Part shown: positions 36,793 to 46,471 of the stretch, in pieces
How the letters are laid out: each line of letters opens with the position of its first letter
Numbering within the stretch: position 1 is the first letter of the stretch
Source: Acidobacteriota bacterium
Lineage (GTDB): Bacteria; Acidobacteriota; Holophagae; Acanthopleuribacterales; Acanthopleuribacteraceae
Direction of reading: 5' to 3'
NCBI GenBank assembly: GCA_030066195.1
Contig: JASJCB010000011.1
Location: 1 to 64,000, forward strand
Length of the DNA: 64,000 bases
Notes under the pieces: generated by a model
What the model saw: the letters and a program-made list of their open reading frames with translations, nothing else
What the model was told of the DNA's origin: nothing
Database searches by the model: none
Position numbers and translations under genes: made by a program

Positions 36793-38118
36793 CTATTCCT
36801 TGAGACCTTGGATGGCCTCCTGAACACCGGCAATGGATTTCACGGCCGGATGCGGGTCGTACCACTTTTGCTCGTTGTGGTAGCGCAAAACCGCGTGTTC
36901 TTGCAGCATTCGGTCCGCAATGCGCTTGTGTTTCTCGTCGCTCAGATTCAGTTCCTTGGTGACAGCCACACCCGCCAGCCAGTCATGAGCTTCCGTGTAG
37001 ACGATGTTGCGATAGGGATCGGCGAAGCGGGCCAGTGCCCTGCGGAAAGCGGATTCCGTGACCGGGAAGCTTTCCGACAAGAGGAGTTCCTGCAATACCT
37101 GAAGAATCTCGCGGGGATAGCCGCCCGAGTCCAAGATAATTCGTTTTATTCGAGTTTCCCGCTCGGCTTCGCCCAAAATGGCGCTCAGGCCTTCGTCCGA
37201 AATGCGCTTGCGCACCATTTCCCTTGCCATGGCGATACCGCCCCGGTTTTCCTTGCCGGTTCGGTCGCGCACCTTGATCATGGGCAGAAACTCCAGTTCG
37301 GTATCCTTGATGTGCGTTGTCAAGGCGGGGGGGACGGTATAGAGAATGTGAGCCGGTAATACCAGGAAACGTTTGTTGCGGCGAAAGACCTGCTCGGCGC
37401 TTTGCAAGACTTCATGCCAATTGCTCGAAAGGCCTTGCAGCTTCTCCAAAGAGTCGAAAATAATGACCAATCCGGCTTTGCCCAGCTTTTGCGCCCGAGT
37501 TTGCAAGTTGAGGATCTCGTCACATACCTCGTAGTAAAAAACCGTGAACCGATCGGAAAGAGATTGACGAACCATTCGCCTGAGGTTGGGGCGGTCCTTC
37601 ATCTCTAATACCAGTTTGCCCGCACCGGGAATTGTTAGTTTTTTCATTTCAAGATCGGTTTGGTTCAACCAATCCCAAAAGCGTTTGAAGTACCCGGATT
37701 CCATCGCTTTCTCGGGATCTTTACCCTCTGCTTCCAGCAAGGTGCGTTCGGCGCCGTGCAGAATCACGGCCAACAGGTCGATGGTGTCTATCGGGCTGGT
37801 CAGGTCAAGATACTCGAAAGCGTCGATATAGACCGGCAACAAGTTGCAAATTCCAGGATCTCGCAACATGGCTTGCAGTCTTTTGAGTTCGGTGGTTTTT
37901 CCCGATCCCGGCAGGCCTGTAAATAACTTGCAAACCGGACTCTCGGCCATACCGACCGTTTCGGTCCAGCGGGTAACCCATCTGTAACCGCGTACCGCGT
38001 TGCCTTGCTCGACAGAGATGGTGTCCATATCGAGGTTGCGCGCATCATCGGGTTCCAATGACTCGTGAGGCGCGAACAGGCGGTTGTACTTCTTCCTGGT
38101 TGCCAGGTCCAATGTCAT
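36793..38118 (-). CDS. AAA-type P-loop ATPase of unknown role
   Basis: 441 residues. Walker A is GLPGSGKTT (Lys74) and Walker B is LVIIFDSLEK (about residues 217-226). The layout resembles STAND/AAA_16-type ATPases: a nucleotide-binding core, then a helical lid, then a C-terminal region of about 100 residues with winged-helix-like character (NLSDEKHKRIADRMLQEHAVLRYH). No sensor, membrane or nuclease domain is visible, and no partner gene adjoins it. The ATG at 38118 follows AGAGG. Defence or signalling ATPases share this architecture, but nothing here decides the function. Confidence 0.7.
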   Translation of the reverse strand: MTLDLATRKKYNRLFAPHESLEPDDARNLDMDTISVEQGNAVRGYRWVTRWTETVGMAESPVCKLFTGLPGSGKTTELKRLQAMLRDPGICNLLPVYIDAFEYLDLTSPIDTIDLLAVILHGAERTLLEAEGKDPEKAMESGYFKRFWDWLNQTDLEMKKLTIPGAGKLVLEMKDRPNLRRMVRQSLSDRFTVFYYEVCDEILNLQTRAQKLGKAGLVIIFDSLEKLQGLSSNWHEVLQSAEQVFRRNKRFLVLPAHILYTVPPALTTHIKDTELEFLPMIKVRDRTGKENRGGIAMAREMVRKRISDEGLSAILGEAERETRIKRIILDSGGYPREILQVLQELLLSESFPVTESAFRRALARFADPYRNIVYTEAHDWLAGVAVTKELNLSDEKHKRIADRMLQEHAVLRYHNEQKWYDPHPAVKSIAGVQEAIQGLKE

Positions 38119-38365
38119 GGGCCGTTACCTCTTGGCTTATCATAACATTGCGCCGACATGATGGGAAGCCATGCGCCCACTTCGCCAATAGAATCATGAC
38201 GGAGTGCGGCCGGGCTTGCCTTCGGTTGTTATGGCTTGACTTTTGGCCGGTTTATGACGATCCGGCGCGAACAAACCCGCCCTATGCTCATAAGCACCAT
38301 CCGATGACTGCCGTTGTCTGTGTCCCGAATTAGTGCCTTTCAATGGGCGGGCTTGTTCACGTTAC

Positions 38366-41254
38366 TTATTGGTACTCCTCGATCGAGGGGCAACTGCATA
38401 CCAGGTGTCTGTCTCCGTAGGCGTTGTCGATTCTGGCTACCGAGGGCCAGAATTTGTTGGTCATGAGCCAGGGGAGCGGATAGACCGCCTGCTCGCGGGA
38501 ATAGGGATGATCCCATTCGCCGACCAGGTCGGTGACGGTGTGCGGCGCGTTTTTCAGCGGGTTGTCCTGTTTGTCCATTTCGCCCGCCTCGATGGCTTTG
38601 ATCTCGTTGTGGATGGCAATCATGGCATCGCAGAAGCGGTCCAGTTCCTCGCGGGATTCGCTTTCCGTGGGTTCGATCATCAGGGTTCCGGCAACCGGCC
38701 ACGACATGGTCGGTGCGTGGAAACCGTAATCCATCAAACGTTTCGCTACATCTTCCACATCGATACCGGCGGTTGCCTTGTAGGGCCGCACGTCGATGAT
38801 GCACTCGTGGGCAACCCTGCCCGTGGGTCCCTTGTAAAGCACCGGGAAATGGGGTTCCAGGCGGTGCGCGATGTAGTTGGCGTTGATAATGGCCGCCTCG
38901 GTGGCGCGGCGCAGGCCGGAGGCGCCCATCATGGAAATATAGGCCCAGCTGATCGGCAGGATGCTGGCGCTGCCCCAGGGCGCGGCGGAGACCGCGGTCA
39001 TGGCGGTTTCCGGGAAGGCGTCGGGGCGTTGTCCATGGCCGGGCTGGAACGGGGCCAGATGCTCGGCGAGGCCGATGGGGCCGACACCCGGTCCGCCGCC
39101 GCCGTGCGGGATGCAAAAGGTTTTGTGCAGGTTCAGGTGAGCTACGTCCGCGCCGAACCGAGCAGGGCGGCAAAGGCCGACCAATGCGTTCATATTGGCG
39201 CCGTCCAGATAGACCTGGCCGCCGTTTGCGTGGATGATACTGCAAATCTCGGAAATGGTCTCCTCGAACACGCCGTGGGTTGAGGGATAGGTAATCATCA
39301 GCGCGCCCAGGTTGTCCGCGTGGGCTTCGGCTTTTTGGGTAAGGTCGGGGATATCGATATTACCCTCGTGGTCACACTTGACCACGACCACCTTCATGCC
39401 CGCCATCACCGCGCTGGCCGGGTTGGTGCCGTGGGCGGAAGACGGAATGAGGCAGATGTTGCGGTGACCCTCGTTACGGCTTTCGTGATAGCGGCGAATG
39501 ACCAACAGGCCGGAGTATTCGCCCTGGGAGCCCGCGTTGGGTTGCAGCGAAACATCGTGAAAACCGGTGATGTCGGAAAGCTTGGCTTCCAACTCCGCGA
39601 ACAATTCGGCATAACCCTTGGCCTGATCAGCCGGAGCGAAAGGATGCAGTTTGCCGAACTCGGGCCAGGTGACGGGAATCATTTCGGTGGTGGCGTTCAG
39701 CTTCATGGTGCAACTGCCCAGCGGGATCATGGAGTGAACCAAGGAGAGATCGCGAGAAGCCAGGGTGTTCAGATAACGCAGCATATGGGTTTCGGAATGG
39801 TGGACATGGAAGACGGGGTGGGTGAGGATCTCGCCCTTGCGAACCAGGCCGGCAGGTAGGCGGTCTTCCACTTCATCGGCCAGTTCGCGGATGTGGAAGT
39901 CGTGACCGTCGTCCCCCGAGAACACATGCAGCAACTTGTCGACATCTTCTATCAGGGTGGTTTCATCGAGTGTAATCCCCACGGTGCCGTCGTCCAGGTA
40001 GCGCAGGTTGATGTGTGCGGCAAGGGCGCGGCGACGAATCTCGGCAGCGTCGGAACCGTTCAGTTTCACATTGACGGTGTCGAAGAAATGCTTCGCGGTG
40101 GTTTCGTGACCCAGAATCTCCAGGCCGCGAGCCAGGGTGGCGGTGAGCCGGTGGACACGGCGGGCAATTTTGCGCAATCGCTCGGGTCCGTGATAGACCG
40201 CGTACATGCCCGCCATTACGGCTAAAAGGACCTGCGAGGTGCAGATGTTGCTAGTGGCTTTTTCGCGCCGGATATGCTGTTCGCGGGTTTGCAGGGCAAG
40301 GCGCATGGCCGGTTTGCCGTGACGGTCCACGGAGACGCCGACGATGCGGCCGGGTACCGTGCGCTTGTAACTTTCGCGGGTGGCGAAGAAGGCAGCGTGG
40401 GGTCCGCCGTAACCCATGGGCACGCCGAAGCGCTGGGCGCTGCCCACGACCACATCAGCGCCCATTTCCCCCGGCGGCTTGAGCAGCGTGAGGCCCAACA
40501 GGTCGGCCGCAACCACCACCATCAGTCCGGCGGCTTTGGCCTGCTCGATGACGGGTTCCAGGTCGGCAATGCCGCCGCGACCGGCGGGATTTTGCAAGAG
40601 AATGCCGAAGTGTTCGTCCTCAGGAGAGAAATCGGCCAGGGCGCCGCTCTCGACCCGAATCCCCAGGGGATGGGCGCGGGTTTCCAGAATCTCGCGCGTC
40701 TGGGGGAAGACGTCGTTCATCACCCAGAAGGAATGGCTTTGCTTGCGCTTCTTGCGCGTCAAGGCGTAGCACATGGCCATGGCTTCCGCGGCAGCGGTGC
40801 CCTCATCCAACATGGATGCGTTGGCGATTTCCATACCGGTCAGATCGGTGGCCATGGTTTGAAAGTTCAACAGGGCTTCCAGGCGACCCTGCGCAATTTC
40901 GGCCTGGTAGGGCGTGTACGCGGTGTACCAGGCGGGATTTTCCAGAACGTTGCGCAAGATCACCGCCGGGGTAATGCAATCGGTATAACCCATGCCGATG
41001 TAGGATTTGTAGACCTGGTTGCGCGAGGCAATTTCGCGAATATGCTCAAGAGTTTCGGCCTCGTGCCAGGGCTCGTGTAGGTCCAGGGGCTTTTCATCGC
41101 GTACGTCCGCGGGAACCGCGTCATCGATCAGGGCTTCGATCGAATCGTAACCGATGGTCTTCAGCATTTCACTTAAATGGCGCTCGCGTGGTCCGATATG
41201 CCGGGAAATAAAGTCTTCGTGTTGCTCCAGGTGTTTCAAAGAGGAATGGGTCAT
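38366..41254 (-). CDS. gcvP: Glycine dehydrogenase (decarboxylating), glycine cleavage P protein
   Basis: 962 residues, the single-chain form in which the GcvPA and GcvPB halves are fused. The PLP lysine is Lys711 in NLHKTF, followed by the glycine-rich loop [12 protein letters not shown]. The N-terminal [14 protein letters not shown] segment is typical. The enzyme decarboxylates glycine and passes the aminomethyl group to lipoyl-GcvH. The gcvH and gcvT genes are not in the window. I chose ATG 41254, which has GGAG 9 nt upstream, over the in-frame TTG 15 nt further up. I saw no glycine riboswitch in the upstream 480 nt. Confidence 0.95.
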   Translation of the reverse strand: MTHSSLKHLEQHEDFISRHIGPRERHLSEMLKTIGYDSIEALIDDAVPADVRDEKPLDLHEPWHEAETLEHIREIASRNQVYKSYIGMGYTDCITPAVILRNVLENPAWYTAYTPYQAEIAQGRLEALLNFQTMATDLTGMEIANASMLDEGTAAAEAMAMCYALTRKKRKQSHSFWVMNDVFPQTREILETRAHPLGIRVESGALADFSPEDEHFGILLQNPAGRGGIADLEPVIEQAKAAGLMVVVAADLLGLTLLKPPGEMGADVVVGSAQRFGVPMGYGGPHAAFFATRESYKRTVPGRIVGVSVDRHGKPAMRLALQTREQHIRREKATSNICTSQVLLAVMAGMYAVYHGPERLRKIARRVHRLTATLARGLEILGHETTAKHFFDTVNVKLNGSDAAEIRRRALAAHINLRYLDDGTVGITLDETTLIEDVDKLLHVFSGDDGHDFHIRELADEVEDRLPAGLVRKGEILTHPVFHVHHSETHMLRYLNTLASRDLSLVHSMIPLGSCTMKLNATTEMIPVTWPEFGKLHPFAPADQAKGYAELFAELEAKLSDITGFHDVSLQPNAGSQGEYSGLLVIRRYHESRNEGHRNICLIPSSAHGTNPASAVMAGMKVVVVKCDHEGNIDIPDLTQKAEAHADNLGALMITYPSTHGVFEETISEICSIIHANGGQVYLDGANMNALVGLCRPARFGADVAHLNLHKTFCIPHGGGGPGVGPIGLAEHLAPFQPGHGQRPDAFPETAMTAVSAAPWGSASILPISWAYISMMGASGLRRATEAAIINANYIAHRLEPHFPVLYKGPTGRVAHECIIDVRPYKATAGIDVEDVAKRLMDYGFHAPTMSWPVAGTLMIEPTESESREELDRFCDAMIAIHNEIKAIEAGEMDKQDNPLKNAPHTVTDLVGEWDHPYSREQAVYPLPWLMTNKFWPSVARIDNAYGDRHLVCSCPSIEEYQ

Positions 41255-41741
41255 CCGTGCCAACTCCAAACAGGGAATTTAAGGTCGCCGAGAGCATTTT
41301 AATCCAAAAGATGCGGCCTGCCTACCACAAGACGCCGCCGCGGCTTCAAATCGGCGCCGGCGGGGCCCGAGCGCACCGAAACGGAGTAAAGATAAAAGAA
41401 GTGCGACCGGCGGAGAACTCGCATCAAGAGGCCGGCATCCGGTGTACGGGTAAGCAGCGGGCATGTGTAAGACAGGCGCAACGAATTGAAAAACGCTCTC
41501 CGCAACAACCGCGAACGTGTAGTTTTCATCAATTGTGTAAAAAATATGAGTTTGGTCCCGATTCCGTGGGCGTAGACTCATGTCCTTCTGTTATGATGGG
41601 TTGCCGGCCGCGACATATATACTGCGGCCTCCCGGAATCTCGGAAGGAATTGATGTTCGCATGAGCATCCTGACAATTCGATAAAATGCCCGCCGGTCGG
41701 GTTGATTTCTTATCATCATCAATTAAAAAGTAGACATAGAT
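41255..41741. other. Divergent intergenic region, no gene seen
   Basis: 487 nt between gcvP (minus) and the NYN gene (plus). The open frames here have no start signals or recognisable products. It must carry two promoters, but I cannot place them with confidence. Confidence 0.5.
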
Positions 41742-42608
41742 ATGCAAAGTGAACGAGGCGATTTGAGGAACAGGAAGTCTCCTCTCAAAGTTGGCGTGTT
41801 CGTAGACGTTGCCTATATGTATCGCAACGGCGGACGCGGCATGCGCTACGATGTGCTGCGCGAGTTTGCCAGCCGTGACCATGCCGAACTGTTAAGATTG
41901 AATGCTTATGTCAGCTTCGATGCGGAACGCGCCGAAACCGATCATGACTACCGCGAAGGGGTGAATAATTTCTACTCGACCCTGCGCGATTACGGCTTCA
42001 AGGTCATCAAAAAAACCGTCAAATGGTATGAGGACGACATGGGCAACCGTTATGGAAAAGCCAATGCCGACCTGGACCTAGGCGTAGATGCCCTATTGCA
42101 GTCAGAAAACCTGGACCGAGTTCTGATTGCCACCGGCGACGGCGATTTCACTCAAGTGGTAACGGCCTTGCAAAATAAAGGCTGCCGAGTGGAAACCGTT
42201 GCTTTGGATAACGTTTCCAACGAACTTCGCTACGGCGTGGATATGTTCATGTCGGGATACCTGATTCCCAATCTCATACCCACGCGCCCGGAACAGGGCA
42301 AACCCAATGCCTCTTGGGGCACCTTGGGCTCGCGCGTTCGGGGCACCTGCTATTGGTACAACCAGGAGCAGGGCTACGGCTTCATGCGATTTTTGGACAA
42401 GACCGCTCCCGGACTCTGGTTGACGGACACGCGTCACCCGGACTCTCCCTACAAAACGGTTTACTTTCACGACTCGAACCTGGCCGAAAATATTTCGGTC
42501 AACAACCTGCCCAGCAGGGATTTCATCTTCGAGTTCGAATTAGGAAAGTCGTTGCGCCAGGAAGGCGGTTGGCAAGCCCTGAATATCGATCTGTCCTGTA
42601 AGTTGTAA
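41742..42608 (+). CDS. NYN-domain (LabA/DUF88-like) nuclease fused to a cold-shock-like domain
   Basis: 288 residues. Residues 15-180 form a NYN/PIN-like ribonuclease fold with its acidic residues in VGVFVDVAYMY (Asp22), ADLDLGVD and TGDGDF. Residues about 197-285 start GTCYWYNQEQGYGFMRF and continue VYFHDSNL, matching the order of a cold-shock/S1-like nucleic-acid-binding barrel (compare GTVKWFN..KGYGFI..VFVH). The protein therefore probably binds and cleaves RNA. The N-terminal 14 residues are basic and polar. Shine-Dalgarno pairing is weak before the ATG. It is transcribed alone and ends in a clear terminator. Confidence 0.8.
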   Translation: MQSERGDLRNRKSPLKVGVFVDVAYMYRNGGRGMRYDVLREFASRDHAELLRLNAYVSFDAERAETDHDYREGVNNFYSTLRDYGFKVIKKTVKWYEDDMGNRYGKANADLDLGVDALLQSENLDRVLIATGDGDFTQVVTALQNKGCRVETVALDNVSNELRYGVDMFMSGYLIPNLIPTRPEQGKPNASWGTLGSRVRGTCYWYNQEQGYGFMRFLDKTAPGLWLTDTRHPDSPYKTVYFHDSNLAENISVNNLPSRDFIFEFELGKSLRQEGGWQALNIDLSCKL

Positions 42609-42636
42609 CCGGTTTCATCGGACAATGAAAGGCGGA

Positions 42637-42672
42637 TGCCGCGGATCGTCGATCCGAACGGCACCCGTTTTT
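42637..42672 (+). terminator. Rho-independent terminator after the NYN gene
   Basis: The stem TGCCGCGGATC / GATCCG-AA-CGGCA (42637-42663) has a 3-nt loop and a 2-nt bulge and is followed by CCCGTTTTT. It separates this gene from the convergent SPFH gene. Confidence 0.75.
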
Positions 42673-42679
42673 CCGGCGC

Positions 42680-43594
42680 CTATTTCTTTTCGGGATCGCC
42701 CAGGTGTAGCAAGGGCAGCGGATTGGGGCTTTGGCCGTCCATGAAGTAGATCTTGGAAGCGGGGTCCTTGGAAATGGCTTTCAGCGCCTCGATGGCCTGT
42801 AATTTGATGTAGCTGGGGTTTCTGCCCACGGCATCGTTCAGCTTCTGGATTTCGTAAGCGCGCGCATCGGCCAACACCTTTACCTGAGCGGCTTCTTCCT
42901 CGGCAGCGCGGCGCTTGGCCACGGCCATGGCGATTTGTTGTTCCTGCTCGGTTTTGTAGCGTTCCAGCTCTGCTTTCTGTTTCTCGACCGCCTGTTCGCG
43001 TTCTTTTTTCTGCTCGATGGCCCGGGTGATGAACTCGGGCAGCGAGATATCGCGAATCAAAACGGCCTGAATTTCCATGCCCTTGGGCTCCAGGTAGATG
43101 GACAATTCGGTTTGGATGATGGATTGCAGGCGCTCCTGGGTTTCGTTGAGGAAGAAATCCTCGGCCCGTTTGATGCTTTTGCCCTGCTCGCGGATCACCG
43201 AACGGAGCTTCGGCACCAGGTGTACATCGATCATTTGTTCGGCCACACCCGTGTTTTCCAGGATGCTCGGGGTGGAAGCGCTGATCAGACGCCATTGAAC
43301 GCTTATATCGATGGTGGTTTGCAATTGGTCCTGGGTGGGGACCATCGACTTCTCGACGTGTGTTTTTTGGCGGACATCGTAAAGTGTCCATTTGTAAAGG
43401 GGATTGACCACGTGAAACCCTGACTTATAGGGTTTGTCCTGAACCGAACCGAACAAGGTGGGCACGCCTACATAACCGGCGGGAATGGTGCGTACCACCT
43501 TTCGACCGAACAGGAGGGCCATTAGAATGATCACGATAATCACGATCGCGCGGACCGAAAGGCCCTCGAACTTGGTATTGCTCACAGCGTTCAC
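42680..43594 (-). CDS. SPFH/prohibitin-family membrane protein
   Basis: 304 residues: one N-terminal membrane segment (about 13-31), an SPFH/band 7 domain (about 36-200; IPAGYVGVPTLFG, LIRDISLP) and a Glu/Ala/Lys-rich coiled coil (about 195-255). The features fit the prohibitin/HflC/stomatin group, which forms large membrane-anchored rings that organise lipid domains or regulate proteases. No NfeD or FtsH partner gene adjoins it, so the subfamily is uncertain. It is convergent with the NYN gene across a terminator. Confidence 0.85.
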   Translation of the reverse strand: MNAVSNTKFEGLSVRAIVIIVIILMALLFGRKVVRTIPAGYVGVPTLFGSVQDKPYKSGFHVVNPLYKWTLYDVRQKTHVEKSMVPTQDQLQTTIDISVQWRLISASTPSILENTGVAEQMIDVHLVPKLRSVIREQGKSIKRAEDFFLNETQERLQSIIQTELSIYLEPKGMEIQAVLIRDISLPEFITRAIEQKKEREQAVEKQKAELERYKTEQEQQIAMAVAKRRAAEEEAAQVKVLADARAYEIQKLNDAVGRNPSYIKLQAIEALKAISKDPASKIYFMDGQSPNPLPLLHLGDPEKK

Positions 43595-43721
43595 CTCTAG
43601 AGAAATTAACCCAACCTGACTGTGATTATAGTGTGATTACACAGAAAATAAAGACTTTGTCTTATTGACACCGGGTATTGTCCCGTTCACAATGCAAGAA
43701 ATCACCCCGAGGAGGGTCCCG

Positions 43722-44516
43722 ATGCCCTTTGCAGAATTGCCCGAAATCAAGCTGTACTACGAGGTTTCGGGCGACGGCCCGCCCGTGGTGTTGCTGCACG
43801 GCCTGGGCTCTCTCGGCCGGGATTGGTCTCCGCAAATACCCGCGCTGGAACCTCGGCACAAGGTTTACCGCACCGATGCGCGCGGTCACGGTCAGTCGGA
43901 CAAACCCGAGGGACCCTACACCATTCAGCAGATGGCCGGCGACATTGCCGCTTTTATCGACAAGCAGATCGGTGAGCCGGTGCACCTGATCGGCTTTTCC
44001 ATGGGCGGGTTTATGGCGTTTCAGTTGGTCGTGGACCGGCCGGAGCTGGTCAGGTCGATGGTTGTCATCAATGCGATTCCCGAGGTGGTCACGCGGACCT
44101 TCCGCGACAAGCTCAACCTGAACCTTCGCTTCTTCATTTTGCGCCTGTTCGGCCTACGCGTTCTCGGTAAGCTTTTGGGAAAACTGCTGTTCCCCAGATC
44201 GGATCAGAAGGAATTGAGGCGGGAACTGGCGAAACGCATTGCCGGCAACGATAAAAAAGCTTACATCGCAGCCACCCGCGCCGTGATCAATTGGACCGTG
44301 GCCGACCGGGTTTCGGGAATCCAGGCGCCCGTACTCATGATCAGCGGTGACAGGGACTACACGCCTATCAAGGAAAAGCAACGCTTTGTGGACATCATCC
44401 CCAATGCCCGCTTGGAAGTCATCGCGAATTCCAGACACGCTACGCCCCTGGATCAGCCCGAGGCCCTCAACAAGCTGCTCGTCGCATTCCTGGCCGAACA
44501 AAATCAAACCGATTGA
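43722..44516 (+). CDS. Alpha/beta-fold hydrolase
   Basis: 264 residues from ATG 43722, which follows GAGGAGGG; the upstream in-frame start adds 19 residues without a ribosome site. HGLGS provides the oxyanion loop, GFSMGG the nucleophile (Ser93), GDRDYTP the acid and NSRHATPLDQPE the catalytic His. The fold and size match the esterase / enol-lactonase / haloperoxidase-like group. No signal peptide is present, so it is cytoplasmic. The substrate is unknown. The downstream transporter gene is convergent with an 11-nt gap. Confidence 0.85.
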   Translation: MPFAELPEIKLYYEVSGDGPPVVLLHGLGSLGRDWSPQIPALEPRHKVYRTDARGHGQSDKPEGPYTIQQMAGDIAAFIDKQIGEPVHLIGFSMGGFMAFQLVVDRPELVRSMVVINAIPEVVTRTFRDKLNLNLRFFILRLFGLRVLGKLLGKLLFPRSDQKELRRELAKRIAGNDKKAYIAATRAVINWTVADRVSGIQAPVLMISGDRDYTPIKEKQRFVDIIPNARLEVIANSRHATPLDQPEALNKLLVAFLAEQNQTD

Positions 44517-44527
44517 TCCCAAACCGC

Positions 44528-45454
44528 TTAGATGATGAGTAGAAGCAGCGGAATGGTGATCATGGCCAGGCCGGTGCTCAAGAGAACCGCGGCGGCCAGG
44601 GTTGCTTCCCTGGTGTTGTAACCGGTCGCGAACAGGTAGGCGTTGATCCCGGTGGGCATGGCCGCCGTGATGACCGCTACGGAGGTCCAGATAGGGGAAA
44701 GCCGAAAGATCAGCGACGCGGTGATCCACATGATCAGCGGGTGCAGCAGCAGTTTCCAGCCGGCTAACTGAATGGTATGCACCAGATTACCCGCCGGCTT
44801 GAAGCTGCTAAGAGACAGGCCCATGGTGAAAAGCGCCGTGGGTACCGCCGCCGTTTGAAACATTTCGGCGATTTTATCCAGCCACGCGGGCAAGCTAAGC
44901 CCGGAGAGGTTGAAAAGCGCGCCGGAGACCAGGCCGATGATGATGGGATTGGTCGCCAACCCCTTACCGATGCGCCTCAGAGTATCGGCAAGTGTAGAAC
45001 CCCTCCCCTGCCCGGCTTCCACCATAACGGTGCCGACACCGAAGAGAACGGTGGTGTGGCAGGAGATGATGAGCATCATCGGCAAGGTGCCCTCATCGCC
45101 GTAAAGCCCGGTAATGATGGGCCAGGCCAGGAGGACGGTATTGGAGAAAGCCGCGCCCATTCCGTAAGCGCCCGCTTCCTTGACGGAAAATCCCTGGAAA
45201 CGGCGACCCGTTTCGGCGGCCAGGTAGAACATCATCAGGGCGGACAGGTAATAGGCCGCCATGCCGCGCCATTCTACCCCCGGCAGGTCCAGCCGGCCCA
45301 GGGTGCGGAACAGCATGATGGGAACGGCCAGCTTGAAGACGAACAGGGAGAGCCCGCGACCGGCGGCTTCGTCCAGCAATTTCATCTTGCCGGCGAGAAA
45401 ACCGATGACTGCCATACCGAAAACCGGCACCAGCACGGTTGCGATTTGATCCAT
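44528..45454 (-). CDS. AEC-family (auxin efflux carrier-like) transporter
   Basis: 308 residues from ATG 45454, preceded by AGGGGG; an in-frame start 48 nt upstream lacks such a site. About ten hydrophobic segments are arranged in two five-helix halves, with the conserved NTVLLAWPI and NPIIIG motifs of AEC permeases. Bacterial members move malate, other carboxylates or amino acids across the inner membrane. No regulator or enzyme gene indicates the substrate. Confidence 0.88.
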   Translation of the reverse strand: MDQIATVLVPVFGMAVIGFLAGKMKLLDEAAGRGLSLFVFKLAVPIMLFRTLGRLDLPGVEWRGMAAYYLSALMMFYLAAETGRRFQGFSVKEAGAYGMGAAFSNTVLLAWPIITGLYGDEGTLPMMLIISCHTTVLFGVGTVMVEAGQGRGSTLADTLRRIGKGLATNPIIIGLVSGALFNLSGLSLPAWLDKIAEMFQTAAVPTALFTMGLSLSSFKPAGNLVHTIQLAGWKLLLHPLIMWITASLIFRLSPIWTSVAVITAAMPTGINAYLFATGYNTREATLAAAVLLSTGLAMITIPLLLLII

Positions 45455-45687
45455 GGCGCCCCCTGAGTCCCCATTGGGAATGAAGTATTTAACCACATCC
45501 AACGCCCCGTCACCCGGCTTTTCAAGGCGCTTGACCGATTGGAAACGCCGGTCGGGAACATTGCCGATTGCGATACCGGGTAAAATCCCCGAGGGAGGGC
45601 AACTTGAAATTGATCGGTAACCGCACTAAATTAAATAGTAGGTACCTAATTGCCTGACGGGAAGAGAAGAGAACCAGGAGGTGAAGC

Positions 45688-45861
45688 ATGTTACAGCTCA
45701 ATCTCACCTACCAGGATGCGTCGATATTGGCCGGGGCTCTTGAGAATTATGTCAGCGACCTGAGTATGGAAATAGCGGGCACCGACTCCAAGGATTTCCG
45801 CGACAACTTGAAGCTGCGGCGCGATGTCTTAGTTCGTGTGATTCACAACCTCAAAGAATAA
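45688..45861 (+). CDS. Conserved small protein (57 residues)
   Basis: A short gene with an ideal Shine-Dalgarno (AGGAGGTG, 45676-45683) before its ATG. It reads MLQLNLTYQDASILAGALEN at the start and ends VIHNLKE, with YVSDLSMEIAGTDSKDFRD between. The pattern LxLxxxxAxxLxxxLExYxSDLxMEIxxTDSxDFR is one I recall from short uncharacterised bacterial proteins, predicted to be a helical hairpin. It has its own terminator and diverges from the transporter gene, so it is probably monocistronic. Function unknown. Confidence 0.8.
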   Translation: MLQLNLTYQDASILAGALENYVSDLSMEIAGTDSKDFRDNLKLRRDVLVRVIHNLKE

Positions 45862-45889
45862 CCAGTTTCGAATGTGGTCTCCCGACCAT

Positions 45890-45923
45890 TGGGCCGGTGA
45901 ACCATTTGCCGGCCCATTTTTTT
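45890..45923 (+). terminator. Rho-independent terminator
   Basis: TGGGCCGG (45890-45897) pairs with CCGGCCCA (45909-45916), followed by seven T, 29 nt after the stop of the 57-residue gene. Confidence 0.9.
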
Positions 45924-45991
45924 CTTTACCTGTTTTCATCGGGTTTTTCCACGATCCGATTTGCTAGGATAGCGGTACGGGAGGCCCGCTT

Positions 45992-46411
45992 ATGGTGACG
46001 ATTACGGCGATAGTTCTGGCTCTTCTTTTCAGCCTCCTGGCTTTATTGCATGTCCACTGGGCATTCGGCGGCAGTTTCGGCACCGGGGCCGTGGTCCCCG
46101 AAAGCGACGGCGAAAAACTGTTTGAACCCGGACCCGTCTCCACCTCGATCGTGGCCGCGCTCCTATTTGCCGCCGCGCTGCTGGTATCCGCCCGCGCCGG
46201 CTTGTTGACCCTACCTCTCCCCTCCCCTCTGACGGCCGTCGGAACCTGGGTCATGCTTGCTGTATTTTTGGCTCGAAGCGTGGGTGATTTCCGGTTTATC
46301 GGCTTCTTTAAAAAGGAGCGCGACACACGGTTCGCTCGCTGGGATACACGACTTTTTTCCCCGCTCTGTCTGGCCGTTGCAGCCGGGTTGCTGCTGGTGA
46401 ACTTGAACTGA
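45992..46411 (+). CDS. DUF3995-type small membrane protein
   Basis: 139 residues with four hydrophobic segments (about 3-25, 50-70, 80-97 and 118-137). The first carries LLHVHWAFGG, the signature I associate with DUF3995, and a later ARSVGDFRFIGFFKK segment fits the family. It is an inner-membrane protein of unknown function. It lies 61 nt before the ECF sigma gene on the same strand, so it may be co-transcribed with the sigma/kinase pair. Confidence 0.7.
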   Translation: MVTITAIVLALLFSLLALLHVHWAFGGSFGTGAVVPESDGEKLFEPGPVSTSIVAALLFAAALLVSARAGLLTLPLPSPLTAVGTWVMLAVFLARSVGDFRFIGFFKKERDTRFARWDTRLFSPLCLAVAAGLLLVNLN

Positions 46412-46471
46412 GCCGACAGGTCATGCACTGCAAGACCGCATTTCCCGCTGACGGAAATCATCGGTAACGCT

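Noticed and set aside
36336..36833. Minus-strand open frames with repeated SSP..KKG..PG.P peptides
   Set aside because: They are translations of the 82-nt repeat. The period shifts the frame each unit, so a selected protein is unlikely.
38333..39283. 316-codon plus-strand frame opposite gcvP
   Set aside because: The sequence is explained by the gcvP reading frame. It has no start signal or family.
41255..41500. Glycine riboswitch upstream of gcvP
   Set aside because: I found no match to the conserved aptamer segments on the minus strand.
41257..41664. 135-codon frame upstream of the NYN gene
   Set aside because: Composition is not protein-like and there is no ribosome site. Its start overlaps the gcvP start region.
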